From: Pokkaliibacter plantistimulans
Lineage (GTDB): Bacteria > Pseudomonadota > Gammaproteobacteria > Pseudomonadales > Balneatricaceae
Direction of reading: 5' to 3'
NCBI RefSeq assembly: GCF_046844695.1
Contig: NZ_CP177354.1
Location: 3,224,001 to 3,288,000, forward strand
DNA: 64,000 nucleotides
The notes under the pieces are model-generated. The model ran no database searches. It had not been told where the DNA came from and saw only the letters and a list, made by a program, of their open reading frames with translations. Below, piece after piece: positions 35,041 to 44,802 of the stretch; the stretch's first letter is position 1; every line of letters starts with the position of its first letter. A program made the translations under genes and the position numbers.

Positions 35041-36399
35041 TCAATCAAGGCTGGCAGGCTGGGGTTGCCAGTGGCGCTGTCGCCAGATCCACGTATACAA
35101 GCCCGAGTTTATACAACGTTGGGCGAACTGTACCAGCCAGATGGCCAGCAGTCCGCCACCCAGAATGGGTCCAAACAGCCAGGCCAGGGGTAAAAAGAAA
35201 CACCACTGACTGACGATATTGATGGTCATGGACATCTGCCCGGCACCTGCGCCGTACAGTGCCTGATTGAGCACCAGCGAGGCGGCATCCAGCGCCAGCA
35301 TCAAGGCGGTGATGATCAGCAGCGGGCTGGCAGTGGCAATAAGGTTGCTCTGTGGCAGAAACAGACTCAGCAGGAAGGAAGGGAACAACCAGAGCGGTAT
35401 GCCCAGCACCAGCAGCACGACGAAGGCTGTCTTGACGCCATCAATGCCCCAGCGATAAGCCGCGTCGGGATGATTGCGGCCAAGTGCATGGCCAACCAGT
35501 GTTGTGCAGGCCATCCCCAGACCGACGCCGGGCAGAATCAGCAGTAGTGACAGATTCATCAGTACATGGGCAATGGCCTGCTGGGCAGTGCCGAGCAGGC
35601 CGATGATCCAGAACAGTACGGTGAGGCTCAGGGCAAAGGATAACTGCTGTGCCGAATGGGGGATGACATAACCCAGCATGGTACGAAGAAGTATCAGGGA
35701 GAGCAGGCGACAGGATGGGTGTAAGGTGCGTACCACCAGCAGCCCGTAAGCGAGGCTGCCGACGTAGAGTGAAATGGTTGTGCCCAGCCCCGCGCCTGAG
35801 GCGCCCATTTTTGGCAAGCCCGCATGTCCGTAGATCAGGCAGAAACTCAGACTGGCATTGAGCAGATGGGTCAGTGCCAGCCACTTCAGAAAGGTGCCAG
35901 GTTGGTGGGAGCCATTCAGCACACCGCGAAACACCAGACTCATGGCAACGGCGGGCAAACCCAGAATACGCCAGTCAAAGTAAGGTTCGGCGATGGCCTG
36001 CACGCTGGCATGGATGGTGATCCAGTGCAGCAGCGGTGTCTTGATTGCCCAGAACAGCCCGACAACCAGCAGGCTCATCAACAGTCCCAGCAGCATACCG
36101 TTGCTGAGTACCGCGCGCTGTTGCTGCCGATCTTCCGCACCACAGGCATGGGCAATGTTGGCCTGTACGGCTGAGGCCAGTCCAAGAAGCAGGGCTGTCG
36201 CCAGGAAAATGGCATAACTGCCTGCACCTACGCCAGCCAGTGCATCTTCGCCTAAACGTCCGACCAGAGCGGTATCTACCAGATTCATCAGGCTCTGGGA
36301 CAGCATACTGCCTACGATAGGCAGACTGAGGCTGAGCAATTTGCGGTAACGCAAATTGATTCCACGTGAACGTAGCAGGGGGAATCGAAATAGGGGCAT
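35041..36399 (-). CDS. MATE family efflux transporter
   Basis: 452-residue protein with 12 predicted helices. LPIVGSMLSQSLMNLVDTALVGRLGEDALAG is the MATE N-terminal signature and the two homologous halves are visible. It would export cationic drugs or metabolites by Na+ or H+ antiport (DinF/NorM-like branch not resolved). It begins with ATG 36399 and shares a 219-bp divergent intergenic region with nfuA. Confidence 0.9.
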   Translation of the reverse strand: MPLFRFPLLRSRGINLRYRKLLSLSLPIVGSMLSQSLMNLVDTALVGRLGEDALAGVGAGSYAIFLATALLLGLASAVQANIAHACGAEDRQQQRAVLSNGMLLGLLMSLLVVGLFWAIKTPLLHWITIHASVQAIAEPYFDWRILGLPAVAMSLVFRGVLNGSHQPGTFLKWLALTHLLNASLSFCLIYGHAGLPKMGASGAGLGTTISLYVGSLAYGLLVVRTLHPSCRLLSLILLRTMLGYVIPHSAQQLSFALSLTVLFWIIGLLGTAQQAIAHVLMNLSLLLILPGVGLGMACTTLVGHALGRNHPDAAYRWGIDGVKTAFVVLLVLGIPLWLFPSFLLSLFLPQSNLIATASPLLIITALMLALDAASLVLNQALYGAGAGQMSMTINIVSQWCFFLPLAWLFGPILGGGLLAIWLVQFAQRCINSGLYTWIWRQRHWQPQPASLD

Positions 36400-36618
36400 A
36401 CGGGACAGTTGTCAGGTAAAAGGCCGCCATTCTATCAGAGTGCTGAGGCTGCCGGAAAAAAGATAATAACCTAGTAAAAAGGTAGGGTTTATAAATTGAA
36501 ATTCGTACCTTAAAATACCCGGCAAGACCGTGATATTTATCAAGATAGTGAGCGGATATAATGCCCGTCTTGACCTGTTCCAATGAGTACAAAGCAGTAC
36601 TCGTACAAAGGGGATGCT

Positions 36619-37209
36619 ATGTTAACCGTTACTGAAAGTGCACAGGACTATCTGGCGACGTTGCTGGAGAAGCAGAATGTGGAAGGGATGGCCGTTCGCA
36701 TTTTCGTCACTCAGCCAGGCACGCCCTATGCAGAAACCTGTCTTGCCTACTGCCGTCCCGAAGAAGTTATCCCTACTGATGATGTGACTGAATATACTCA
36801 GTTCCGTCTCTACGTTGAGCCGAACAGCCTGCCTTTTCTGGAAGAAGCCGTGGTGGATTATGCCACTGACCGTATGGGTGGCCAGCTGACCATCAAGGCG
36901 CCGAATGCCAAGATGCCTAAAGTCAGTGCGGATAGTCCTATCGAAGACCAGATCAACTACATTCTCTATAGTGAAATTAACCCAGGTCTCGCCAGCCACG
37001 GTGGTGAGGTGAGCTTGGTGCGATTGGAAGAAGAAACGTCCGGTAAAGTGGCTATTCTCAAGTTCGGCGGTGGTTGCCAGGGGTGCAGCGCTGTTGATAT
37101 GACCCTCAAGGAAGGTGTGGAGAAGACGCTGATCGAACGTGTTGCAGGCCTGGTAGCTGTACGCGACGTAACCGACCACACTGTCAAGGAAAATGCCTAC
37201 TATCAGTAA
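36619..37209 (+). CDS. nfuA: Fe-S biogenesis scaffold NfuA
   Basis: 196-residue protein: a degenerate A-type domain at the N-terminus (ITESAQ-like TVTESAQDYL, missing the A-type cysteines) and a C-terminal Nfu domain with the cluster-binding CQGC in FGGGCQGCSAVDMTLKEG. It carries [4Fe-4S] clusters to apo-proteins, useful for the aconitase/SdhB-type enzymes of this organism. Start ATG 36619 with AGGGGA upstream; the frame stays open 12 codons earlier without a ribosome site. A good terminator follows. Confidence 0.95.
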   Translation: MLTVTESAQDYLATLLEKQNVEGMAVRIFVTQPGTPYAETCLAYCRPEEVIPTDDVTEYTQFRLYVEPNSLPFLEEAVVDYATDRMGGQLTIKAPNAKMPKVSADSPIEDQINYILYSEINPGLASHGGEVSLVRLEEETSGKVAILKFGGGCQGCSAVDMTLKEGVEKTLIERVAGLVAVRDVTDHTVKENAYYQ

Positions 37210-37235
37210 GCCTGATTGCTTGCCTGAATGGCCAG

Positions 37236-37262
37236 AAGCCCATCCGTTGAGATGGGCTTTTT
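37236..37262 (+). terminator. Rho-independent terminator of nfuA
   Basis: AAGCCCATC/GATGGGCTT, a 9-bp stem with a 6-nt loop, followed by TTT. It starts 27 bp after the nfuA stop. Confidence 0.9.
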
Positions 37263-37399
37263 GTTATCCGGAGTATGGCTTCGCAGCGAAGTGGGTAGCG
37301 TCTAATGAGCTATTCGTGCTCAAAACATAAAGCCTATATGCAAAATTGATCTGTTCAAAAAGTGCACAATTCGTCGTGCTTTGCTATACCTATAGCTGT

Positions 37400-37640
37400 C
37401 AGCTTCGTCCGTTATGCTCCCCGTTGGGGATAGTGTCATACAGCGAGTGTCTGTTGAGCAAAGAGCAAGGCGAAACTGAAGGCGGATGCAGCCTTAGGGC
37501 TGCATCCCTGTTACCTGACAGGTGTTAAGACCAACCTTCCATCAAAAGGTAAGTGTGTAAAACCGCCAAATCGTTAACCTACGTTTTTGAAATGGATTTT
37601 TCCCTTCCTTAGGCAGAGCGCAATACTCTGCCTCTTTGTT
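37400..37640 (+). ncRNA. Candidate structured small RNA (unassigned)
   Basis: Inside a 568-bp gap without a gene lie four hairpins in a row: CTCCCC/GGGGA near 37417-37430, GGATGCAGCC/GGCTGCATCC (37483-37506), CCTGT/ACAGG just after, and AGGCAGAG/CTCTGCCT (37611-37632) followed by the T-rich TCTTTGTT, which looks like a terminator. TATACC/TATAGC just before 37400 could be a -10. It matches no small RNA family that I recognise, and it could equally be unrelated intergenic repeats. Confidence 0.25.
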
Positions 37641-37722
37641 ATATCCCCTTGCTTATCGTTTTCCGTTGTACTCGGTTGTATGCGATGGGGTTGTACTGGG
37701 ATGAACGTTTTCCTTCACCTGT

Positions 37723-37760
37723 CTGAACAAAAAATGGCCCGAAGGCCATTTTTTGTTCAG
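37723..37760 (-). terminator. Terminator downstream of the DAHP synthase gene
   Basis: A 17-bp perfect stem (CTGAACAAAAAATGGCC with its complement) around a CGAA tetraloop. On the minus strand it lies 18 bp after the stop, with a T run in the stem. Confidence 0.88.
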
Positions 37761-37777
37761 CGTGTATACTTTGCTGC

Positions 37778-38845
37778 TTAACGAGTGGGTAGCACGTCTT
37801 TCAGCTTGGCACGCATGCTGCGCAGGCAAGTCTCAGTTGTCGCCCAGTCGATACAGGCATCGGTAATTGATACGCCGTATTTCAATTCGCTCAGATCGGC
37901 CGGGATGGACTGACTGCCCCAGTTGATATGGCTCTCGATCATCAGACCCATGATGGATTTGTTGCCTTCCAGAATCTGGTTGGCGACGTTGTCTGCGACC
38001 AGAGGCTGCAGTGCAGGATCTTTGTTGGAGTTGGCGTGGCTGCAGTCAACCATGATGTTGGTCGAGACACCTGCCTTACTCAGTTGCTGTTCGCAAAGCG
38101 CGACGTTGACAGAGTCGTAGTTGGGTTTGCTGTTGCCGCCGCGCAGTACGACATGGCCATACTGGTTACCGCGAGTACGGGTGATGGCCACTTTACCCTG
38201 ATCATCGATACCCAGGAAGTTATGTGGGTGTGACACCGACTGCAGGGCATTAATGGCGACGCCCAGGCCACCGTCCGTTCCATTCTTGAAGCCGATAGCA
38301 CAGGACAAGCCGCTGGCCATCTCACGGTGAGTCTGTGATTCAGTGGTACGAGCGCCAATGGCTGACCAACTGATCAGGTCCTGAAGATACTGTGGAGAGA
38401 TAGGATCCAGTGCTTCTGTTGCCAGGGGGAGGCCAAGCTCGGACAGATCGAGCAGCAACTTGCGAGCGGTATAAAGACCGGTCTCGATGTCAAAGGAATC
38501 ATCCAGATAGGGGTCGTTGATCAGGCCTTTCCAACCGACAGTAGTGCGGGGCTTCTCAAAATACACACGCATGACGATATAAAGGGTATCAGACAGCTCT
38601 TCCGCCAGGGCTTTGAGGCGTTTTGCATAGTCTTTGGCCGCTTCTACGTCATGGATGGAGCAGGGGCCAATCACCACCATCAGGCGGTGGTCCTGACGGT
38701 CCAGAATGTTGCGCACGATATCACGGCCTGCCAGCACGGTATTACGTGCGCGCTCAGAAATGGGCAGCTTGGCTTTCAACTCATCGGGTGTTGAAAGCAG
38801 CGTTTGGGATTCGATATTGAGGTTTTCTACACGTGAATCTGTCAT
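37778..38845 (-). CDS. 3-Deoxy-7-phosphoheptulonate (DAHP) synthase, class I
   Basis: 355-residue first enzyme of the shikimate pathway, condensing PEP and erythrose 4-phosphate. VIGPCSIHD, MRVYFEKPRTTVGWKGLINDP, SWSAIGARTTESQTHREMASG and MVDCSHANSNKDP, with metal and substrate ligands, are intact. It is of the AroF/AroG/AroH type; which amino acid inhibits it cannot be read from these motifs, so no isozyme symbol is given. Monocistronic, divergent from dsbD; the 222-bp leader side shows no clear leader peptide. Confidence 0.94.
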   Translation of the reverse strand: MTDSRVENLNIESQTLLSTPDELKAKLPISERARNTVLAGRDIVRNILDRQDHRLMVVIGPCSIHDVEAAKDYAKRLKALAEELSDTLYIVMRVYFEKPRTTVGWKGLINDPYLDDSFDIETGLYTARKLLLDLSELGLPLATEALDPISPQYLQDLISWSAIGARTTESQTHREMASGLSCAIGFKNGTDGGLGVAINALQSVSHPHNFLGIDDQGKVAITRTRGNQYGHVVLRGGNSKPNYDSVNVALCEQQLSKAGVSTNIMVDCSHANSNKDPALQPLVADNVANQILEGNKSIMGLMIESHINWGSQSIPADLSELKYGVSITDACIDWATTETCLRSMRAKLKDVLPTR

Positions 38846-39100
38846 TTTCTTTCCTGGCCTTGCGGCCGTTATACTAAGCCCTTTGTGTGACGGCTGTGCC
38901 GTCCCCCCGAGCTTTGTACCATAGTGAGCTCAGGCACAGAAGCCCATAAGATTCAAACTATTGGCTTAATAGCCTGCATTTCTTTGTTGTCCTGGCTGGT
39001 ATGCGAGCGATTGCAGAGATGCAGGGCCTGACGACGGTTGGGGAACTTCTGACGGTCGAAACGCTCTATGCCATATCTGTCCTTATTTTCCGGTATCTGC

Positions 39101-41005
39101 ATGTTACGCATAGTATTCGCCTGCCTGCTGGGCATCCTGATATCACCCGCTTACGCCGGGTTGTTCGATAAATCTTCAAATACTGAGCCGTTGCCGGTCG
39201 ATCAGGCTTTTGTGATGTCGGTTGATCACAATGCGAAGGGCGAGGTGGCGCTGAGCTGGTATATCAGCCCGAGTTACTATCTCTACAAAGACAAGATCAA
39301 GGTCGAGGCATCCGGCAGTCAGGTGGAGAGCCTGATGCTGCCCGATCCGGGCGAGGAGAAGCAGGATCCTCTGTTCGGTAAGGTCGTGGTCTACCATCAG
39401 CAGGCTCACGCACAGATTTCTCTTGCTCGAGCTGAGAGTGCGGCTGCTTCGGATACGCTGACCGTCACCTATCAGGGATGCTGGGAAGGAGGGATTTGCT
39501 TTCCTCCTGTACAGCAGCAGCTGAAGGTGACAGATATTCCCGTTCGTGCCAGCGACAGCATAAATACGCCCGTCTTACCGGCTGACAGTGTGGAGAGCAG
39601 CAAGCTCTCCGGGCCTGCAGAGCCTGTTCAGGGACAGGGTGTCACAGTGCCTCCGGAAGGCGAGCAGGTATCTACCAGCAATACGGGGTCATGGTTTTCG
39701 GCGGGGCAGGCTGACTTCCTGCAGCTGCTGAAACAGCAAAGTAGCTGGGTCATCGTGCTGGCCTTCTTTATTGCCGGTCTGGGACTGTCCTTCACGCCCT
39801 GTGTGTTTCCAATGATTCCCATTCTTTCCAGCATGATTGCGGGCCAGCAAGGGCCGATGTCCAGCCGACGTGCCTTTTTTCTTTCCCTGACCTATGTGCT
39901 GGCCATGGGAGTGACCTACACGATCGCGGGGGTGATCGCTGGATTATTTGGCGCCAATCTTCAGGCACAGCTACAGGCACCATGGATACTGATCTTGCTT
40001 GCTCTGTTCTTTGTGACCTTTGCGCTGGCGATGTTTGGTGTGTTTACCCTTCAGTTGCCCTCGGCATTGCAAAGTCGCATCAGTGTTGCTGCCAATCGGA
40101 AGAATGGGGGCGGATGGGCTGGAATTGCTGTGATGGGCATGCTTTCAGCACTGATTGTTGGACCCTGTGTGGCTGCTCCGCTGGCTGGCGCATTGATCTT
40201 CATCGGCCAGCAGGGGAGTGCAGGGCTTGGCGCGGCAGCACTCTTTGCCATGAGCCTTGGGATGGGGGTGCCATTATTGATAGTGGGCATGTCTGCGGGG
40301 CATATCCTGCCAAGAGCTGGCGCTTGGATGGAATCGGTCAAGCACGTTTTCGGCGTACTGATGTTACTAATGGCTTTGTGGCTGTTGGAGCGCGTATTGC
40401 CACTGGGATTAGTGCTGGCTTTGCTAGCCATTGTATTGCTGCTGGCGGCTGTCGTGTTGGGTGCATTACAGCCTCTTGATAATACTGCCGGTGCTGGAAG
40501 GCGTCTGGGTAAGGGTATTGCACTGCTTGTGCTGTTGTACTCGGTCGTATTGCTGGTGGGGCTGGCAGGTGGTAGCCGTAATCCACTTGCTCCTCTGGCA
40601 GTCTATGCGGGGAGTAGTCATGAAGGTAATGTCAGCACGGAGTTGAATTTTCACACCGTCACGACCTGGGCGGAATTGCAGCAGCAGTTGGCTCAAGCCA
40701 AAGAGCAGGGGCGCCCGGTGATGATGGACTTTTATGCTGACTGGTGTATCTCCTGCAAGGAGCTTGACGCTTTTACCTTCAAAGATGCGGCTGTCATGCA
40801 GGAGCTGAAAGGCTTTCACCTGATCCGGGTTGATCTGACCGCAAACACGACAGACCATCAGCGCATGTACAAGTTCTACGAACTGGTTGGCCCTCCCGCA
40901 TTGGTTTTCTATTCCTCCCAGGGTGATCTGTTACGATCGATGAGCTGGTCTGGTGTGTTGTCAGCCGAGCAACTGTTGCGTCACCTGTCCAGGATGCCCA
41001 TCTGA
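39101..41005 (+). CDS. dsbD: Thiol:disulfide interchange protein DsbD
   Basis: 634-residue inner-membrane electron carrier. A signal peptide (MLRIVFACLLGILISPAYA) leads to the periplasmic alpha domain with its redox pair (CWEGGICFPP). Eight membrane helices follow, with the transporting cysteines in FTPCVFPMIP and IVGPCVAAPL. The C-terminal thioredoxin domain carries CISC (DFYADWCISCKELD). It moves electrons from cytoplasmic thioredoxin to DsbC and cytochrome c maturation. ATG 39101 gives a signal peptide with a positive N-region; an ATG 11 codons upstream (39068) is also possible. Confidence 0.95.
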   Translation: MLRIVFACLLGILISPAYAGLFDKSSNTEPLPVDQAFVMSVDHNAKGEVALSWYISPSYYLYKDKIKVEASGSQVESLMLPDPGEEKQDPLFGKVVVYHQQAHAQISLARAESAAASDTLTVTYQGCWEGGICFPPVQQQLKVTDIPVRASDSINTPVLPADSVESSKLSGPAEPVQGQGVTVPPEGEQVSTSNTGSWFSAGQADFLQLLKQQSSWVIVLAFFIAGLGLSFTPCVFPMIPILSSMIAGQQGPMSSRRAFFLSLTYVLAMGVTYTIAGVIAGLFGANLQAQLQAPWILILLALFFVTFALAMFGVFTLQLPSALQSRISVAANRKNGGGWAGIAVMGMLSALIVGPCVAAPLAGALIFIGQQGSAGLGAAALFAMSLGMGVPLLIVGMSAGHILPRAGAWMESVKHVFGVLMLLMALWLLERVLPLGLVLALLAIVLLLAAVVLGALQPLDNTAGAGRRLGKGIALLVLLYSVVLLVGLAGGSRNPLAPLAVYAGSSHEGNVSTELNFHTVTTWAELQQQLAQAKEQGRPVMMDFYADWCISCKELDAFTFKDAAVMQELKGFHLIRVDLTANTTDHQRMYKFYELVGPPALVFYSSQGDLLRSMSWSGVLSAEQLLRHLSRMPI

Positions 41006-41016
41006 CCCTGAGGCAA

Positions 41017-41050
41017 GCCCGGAGTCCCGCTGTTGAGCGTCGCTCCGGGC
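41017..41050 (+). other. Hairpin between dsbD and cysB
   Basis: GCCCGGAG/CTCCGGGC outer stem with an inner CGCT-GTTG-AGCG stem, 11 bp after the dsbD stop. No T tract follows, so termination there would be inefficient or rho-dependent. Confidence 0.45.
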
Positions 41051-41227
41051 TGGCAAGCTTCATCTTTCAGGATCAGCATGGTGCACAGATACAATTCTCA
41101 CTTGTGAAATCCCATGGCCTTATCTAAATTACCGAAAAAGGAATATTCGGGTCCTTTTGTATAACGGTTATTTATAACAGTTCGCACTGCCCGGAAAGCA
41201 ATAACCAGATACGGCCAGGGGGAATGC

Positions 41228-42202
41228 ATGAAGCTCCAGCAATTACGCTATATCTGGGAAGTCGCCAAACACGATCTGAATGTGTCAGCGACGGCCCAAA
41301 GTCTCTATACCTCCCAGCCAGGCATCAGCAAGCAGATCAGACTTCTCGAAGATGAGTTAGGTGTCGAAATTTTTTCCCGTAGCGGTAAGCATCTCACCCA
41401 TGTCACACCAGCCGGTGAAAGCATTCTCAGTATGGCGGGAGAAATTCTGCGTCGGGTTGAAAGTATTAAACAGGTTGCACAGGAGTTCAGTAATGAGCGC
41501 AAGGGTAGCCTCTCCATTGCCACTACTCATACCCAGGCGCGTTATGCGTTGCCGCCAGTGATCAAGAGTTTTATGGGGCGCTATCCGGACGTCAGCTTGC
41601 ATATGCATCAGGGAACTCCGATGCAAATTGCCGAAGAGGCAGCAGATGGTACCGTCGATTTTGCGATTGCCACCGAGGCGATGGAGCATTTCAGTGATCT
41701 GATTATGATGCCTTGCTACACCTGGAACCGTTCAGTCGTGGTGCCGCGTAATCATCCGTTGACGCAGGTAGGCAAGTTGACGCTGGAGGATGTGGCGCGT
41801 TATCCGTTGGTGACTTATGTGTTCGGCTTTACTGGTCGCAGCAAGCTCGACGACGCATTTAACAGCAAGGGGCTTCACCCTCGTGTGGTCTTTACTGCGG
41901 TGGATGCAGATGTGATCAAGACGTATGTACGCTTGGGATTAGGTGTCGGTATTATTGCATCCATGGCAGTGCTGCCGGAGGTCGATGATGATCTGGTGGC
42001 ACTGGATGCCAGTGAGCTGTTTGAGCCCAGTCAGACGAAAATTGGCTTCCGTAAGGGTACCTTTCTGCGTGGTTATATGTACGACTTCCTCGAATTGTTT
42101 GCCCCTCATCTGACCCGTGATCGGGTGCAGAAAGCAGGTGAGTGCACATCACGGCAGGAAGTCGATGAGCTCTTTGCTGATGTTAAGTTACCTGAGCATT
42201 AA
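41228..42202 (+). CDS. cysB: LysR-type regulator CysB
   Basis: 324-residue LysR-family activator of sulfate assimilation. The N-terminal helix-turn-helix (MKLQQLRYIWEVAKHDLNVSATAQSLYTSQPGISKQIRLLEDELG) is nearly invariant in CysB, followed by the effector domain with TTHTQARYALP and VFTAVDADVIKTYVRLGLGVGIIA. It senses N-acetylserine/O-acetylserine and sulfide. A terminator-like hairpin follows. The sulfur genes it controls are not in this window. Confidence 0.95.
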   Translation: MKLQQLRYIWEVAKHDLNVSATAQSLYTSQPGISKQIRLLEDELGVEIFSRSGKHLTHVTPAGESILSMAGEILRRVESIKQVAQEFSNERKGSLSIATTHTQARYALPPVIKSFMGRYPDVSLHMHQGTPMQIAEEAADGTVDFAIATEAMEHFSDLIMMPCYTWNRSVVVPRNHPLTQVGKLTLEDVARYPLVTYVFGFTGRSKLDDAFNSKGLHPRVVFTAVDADVIKTYVRLGLGVGIIASMAVLPEVDDDLVALDASELFEPSQTKIGFRKGTFLRGYMYDFLELFAPHLTRDRVQKAGECTSRQEVDELFADVKLPEH

Positions 42203-42217
42203 CGCCTGATGCTCTCT

Positions 42218-42252
42218 CCCCGCTGCGATATCCGATCTGCAGCGGGGCTTTG
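42218..42252 (+). terminator. Terminator of cysB
   Basis: CCCCGCTGC/GCAGCGGGG, a 9-bp stem with a 12-nt loop, followed by CTTTGT. It lies between the convergent cysB and pabB genes. Confidence 0.7.
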
Positions 42253-42271
42253 TATCACGGGCTTGCTGCGA

Positions 42272-43636
42272 TTAAGCCAGCGCTCTGAGCAAATTACCTA
42301 CCTTGCTTAAGGTCTCCTGATACTCCGACTCTTCAACGGAGTCTGCGACCAGACCGCCTCCCGCCCAGCAATGCGCCTGGCCCTGATGGAACAGCACTGT
42401 TCTGATGGCGATATTGGTGTCCATACGACCGTGCAGGCTGATGTAGCCGATGCTGCCGCAGTAGACGCTACGCCTGTGAGGCTCCAGTTCTTCAATGATT
42501 TCCATAGCGCGAATTTTGGGGGCGCCGGTAATAGAGCCGCCAGGAAAAGCTCCCTTCAGCAGGTCGAGACGGTCAGCTGAGTTGCGTAGTCTCCCGGTTA
42601 CTGTGCTGACCAGATGGTGAACGTTGGGGTAGCTTTCCACGTCAAAAAGCAGTGGCACCTGAACACTCCCAACCTCGCAGCTTCGGCCAAGGTCATTGCG
42701 CAGCAAATCGACGATCATCAGGTTCTCTGCACGATCCTTCTCGCTATTGCGCAGCTGCTCCATCAGTTGTTGATCTTCATTTGTGGTCGTGCCTCTTGGA
42801 ATGGTGCCTTTGATCGGTTTGGTTTCCACCTGAAGTTGATTCACTGCCAGAAAACGCTCGGGCGAAAGGCAGCAGATGTCTCCTTGGGGCAAAGAAAGGT
42901 AGGCAGCAAAAGGAGTAGGGGCCTGCTTACGCAGTCGAAGATATGCCTGCCAACTATCCCCCCGGAAATTTGCGCTGAAGCGTTGTGCCAGATTGACCTG
43001 ATAACAGTCGCCTGCATGAATGTAGTCTTTGACGCTACGGAACTTTTCACCGTATTGAGCCCGATCCATGTTGCTTGACCAGGCGGATGTCAGTTCAAAG
43101 GCAGAAGGTTCTGATGGTTCTTGCTGAGAGAGGTAACGCTGGATCAAAAATTCAGCAGAATAGGGGCATTGAGGATGGATGACCAACCAGCTTGATCGCT
43201 TGGCATGATCGGTAACCCAAGCCCAGGCGTACAGCCCTAAATACATATCGGGCAAGGCTAAATCGTGATCTGCCAGCTGCGGCAGATGTTCAACAACTCT
43301 GCCCAGATCATAGGACCAGTAACCTAACAAACCGCCATAAAAGGGAATGTCAGGATGATCGGTGTCGGTATTGATCTGCCTGAAGCGCTGCAGCAGGTGC
43401 TCTGTCGCCAAGAAGGGATCGTCCGGGCAGGGCAGCATCCTCCCTGAGTCATCCTGCAAATAGGTACCTTGGCCGGGGGTGTAAGAGAGTACAAAGAGTG
43501 GGTCGCAGGCGGCGACATCAAATCGGCCATCGCGTGAGTGGGGAGCGTTGGAGTCGAGTAAAACAGGGTATGTTCCCATCTTGATGCCTACAAAAGCATC
43601 TTCAGCATTCAGATATGGCAGTGAAATAAATTGCAC
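42272..43636 (-). CDS. pabB: Aminodeoxychorismate synthase component I
   Basis: 454-residue chorismate-binding enzyme. It has the N-terminal AnthS-I domain (GGLLGYWSYDLGR) and a chorismate domain with CYQVNLAQRFSA, PIKGTIPRG, SEKDRAENLMIVDLLRNDLGR and GAFPGGSITGAPKIRAMEII. The PIKGT lysine marks ADC synthase rather than anthranilate synthase (TrpE). It makes 4-amino-4-deoxychorismate for folate; its partner lyase PabC is encoded at 52545. No amidotransferase PabA is in the window. Confidence 0.93.
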   Translation of the reverse strand: MQFISLPYLNAEDAFVGIKMGTYPVLLDSNAPHSRDGRFDVAACDPLFVLSYTPGQGTYLQDDSGRMLPCPDDPFLATEHLLQRFRQINTDTDHPDIPFYGGLLGYWSYDLGRVVEHLPQLADHDLALPDMYLGLYAWAWVTDHAKRSSWLVIHPQCPYSAEFLIQRYLSQQEPSEPSAFELTSAWSSNMDRAQYGEKFRSVKDYIHAGDCYQVNLAQRFSANFRGDSWQAYLRLRKQAPTPFAAYLSLPQGDICCLSPERFLAVNQLQVETKPIKGTIPRGTTTNEDQQLMEQLRNSEKDRAENLMIVDLLRNDLGRSCEVGSVQVPLLFDVESYPNVHHLVSTVTGRLRNSADRLDLLKGAFPGGSITGAPKIRAMEIIEELEPHRRSVYCGSIGYISLHGRMDTNIAIRTVLFHQGQAHCWAGGGLVADSVEESEYQETLSKVGNLLRALA

Positions 43637-43874
43637 GCGAACGACTCCTGGTAGCGATGCAGGGAATTCTACCCAGCCAGATAAGAAAGGTGTAGGCTAA
43701 CAACGGTTGGCTCTAAGGGCCCATAGTCTTGGTATATCACGATGTAACTCAACGTTGCTGATTCTGAGGTCCGGAAATCAGCCAGGTGACAGAGAATAGG
43801 GTGGCTACTTTCATCTGCTCGCCAGTGATATACCGCAGTTTCGTTCCAAACCCGCAGTCTCGCAGTCGGAACTC

Positions 43875-44744
43875 ATGACCCAGCAAAGTTACTCAGTGGT
43901 ACGCCGCAGTTTTTCAGTGAGCGGCGTAGATGTTTCCTATCAGATATATACCAACAATCTTGCCTCTTCTTCCGAACGCTTGGTGCTGCTGCATGGTGCG
44001 GGTGTGGCAGGGGAGCTGACCTGGTCTGCGATTGTCGAGCATCTGGATCATTGGGGGCAGATACTCGTACCCGATTTGCGAGGAATGGGGGAAACCCGTT
44101 GTCTGGACGGCAGTGAATCCGCTTTTACCGTGCAGGAAGTGTGTGATGATGTCGTGCATCTGCTGGATCAGCTCGGCTGGTGGCGTTTCGATCTGGGCGG
44201 TTACTCCTTCGGGGGGTTAATAGCCATGTTGCTTAAGCAGCGTAACCCTTCACGAGTGGGACAGCTCTATCTGCTGGAGCCTGCACTGCTGGACCGAGCT
44301 GATATTAATGAGGTCAGGAGTATTCGTGAGCGTTATTCCGAGGCTGCACAGCATATTCGCCAACATCATGATCCCAGTGATGGAATTCGCCTGTTTCTCG
44401 ATACCATTGCGCCGGGGCGCAATCGATCAGATAAAACCGAGTCTATGACGATCAGCCGTTTGGCAGAACGTCCGTTAGGATTTGCCAATGCACTGGATTC
44501 TGTGACTCGCTCGGCCCATGAGGTCGAGCGGGATCAGTTGCTTGAGCATTTACAGCATGCAGAATTATTTGCAGGTGGGCGTAGTGTTCGCGAGTTGCAT
44601 GACCACTATCTTCATCTGGCCAGGCAAAACACCATGGTTAACTACCATGAAGTGAAAGGTACGGATCACTCGTTGCCTTATCAAAAACCACGGCAGATTG
44701 CCCGGTTGATGAACGAGGCACGTCAACGCTATACAAACAGTTAG
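43875..44744 (+). CDS. Alpha/beta hydrolase of unknown substrate
   Basis: 289-residue alpha/beta-hydrolase fold protein. VLLHGAGVAGELTW supplies the oxyanion region, GYSFGG the serine nucleophile and KGTDHSLP the catalytic histidine. No signal peptide. Sequence alone does not give the substrate. It lies 58 bp before the HAD gene on the same strand, where rluC is commonly found in related genomes. Confidence 0.8.
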   Translation: MTQQSYSVVRRSFSVSGVDVSYQIYTNNLASSSERLVLLHGAGVAGELTWSAIVEHLDHWGQILVPDLRGMGETRCLDGSESAFTVQEVCDDVVHLLDQLGWWRFDLGGYSFGGLIAMLLKQRNPSRVGQLYLLEPALLDRADINEVRSIRERYSEAAQHIRQHHDPSDGIRLFLDTIAPGRNRSDKTESMTISRLAERPLGFANALDSVTRSAHEVERDQLLEHLQHAELFAGGRSVRELHDHYLHLARQNTMVNYHEVKGTDHSLPYQKPRQIARLMNEARQRYTNS

Positions 44745-44802
44745 TGTTTAACGCTTTTACCTGGCGGATGTTTGGGGTCGCAATAAATTTACGGGATGGC
44801 TG

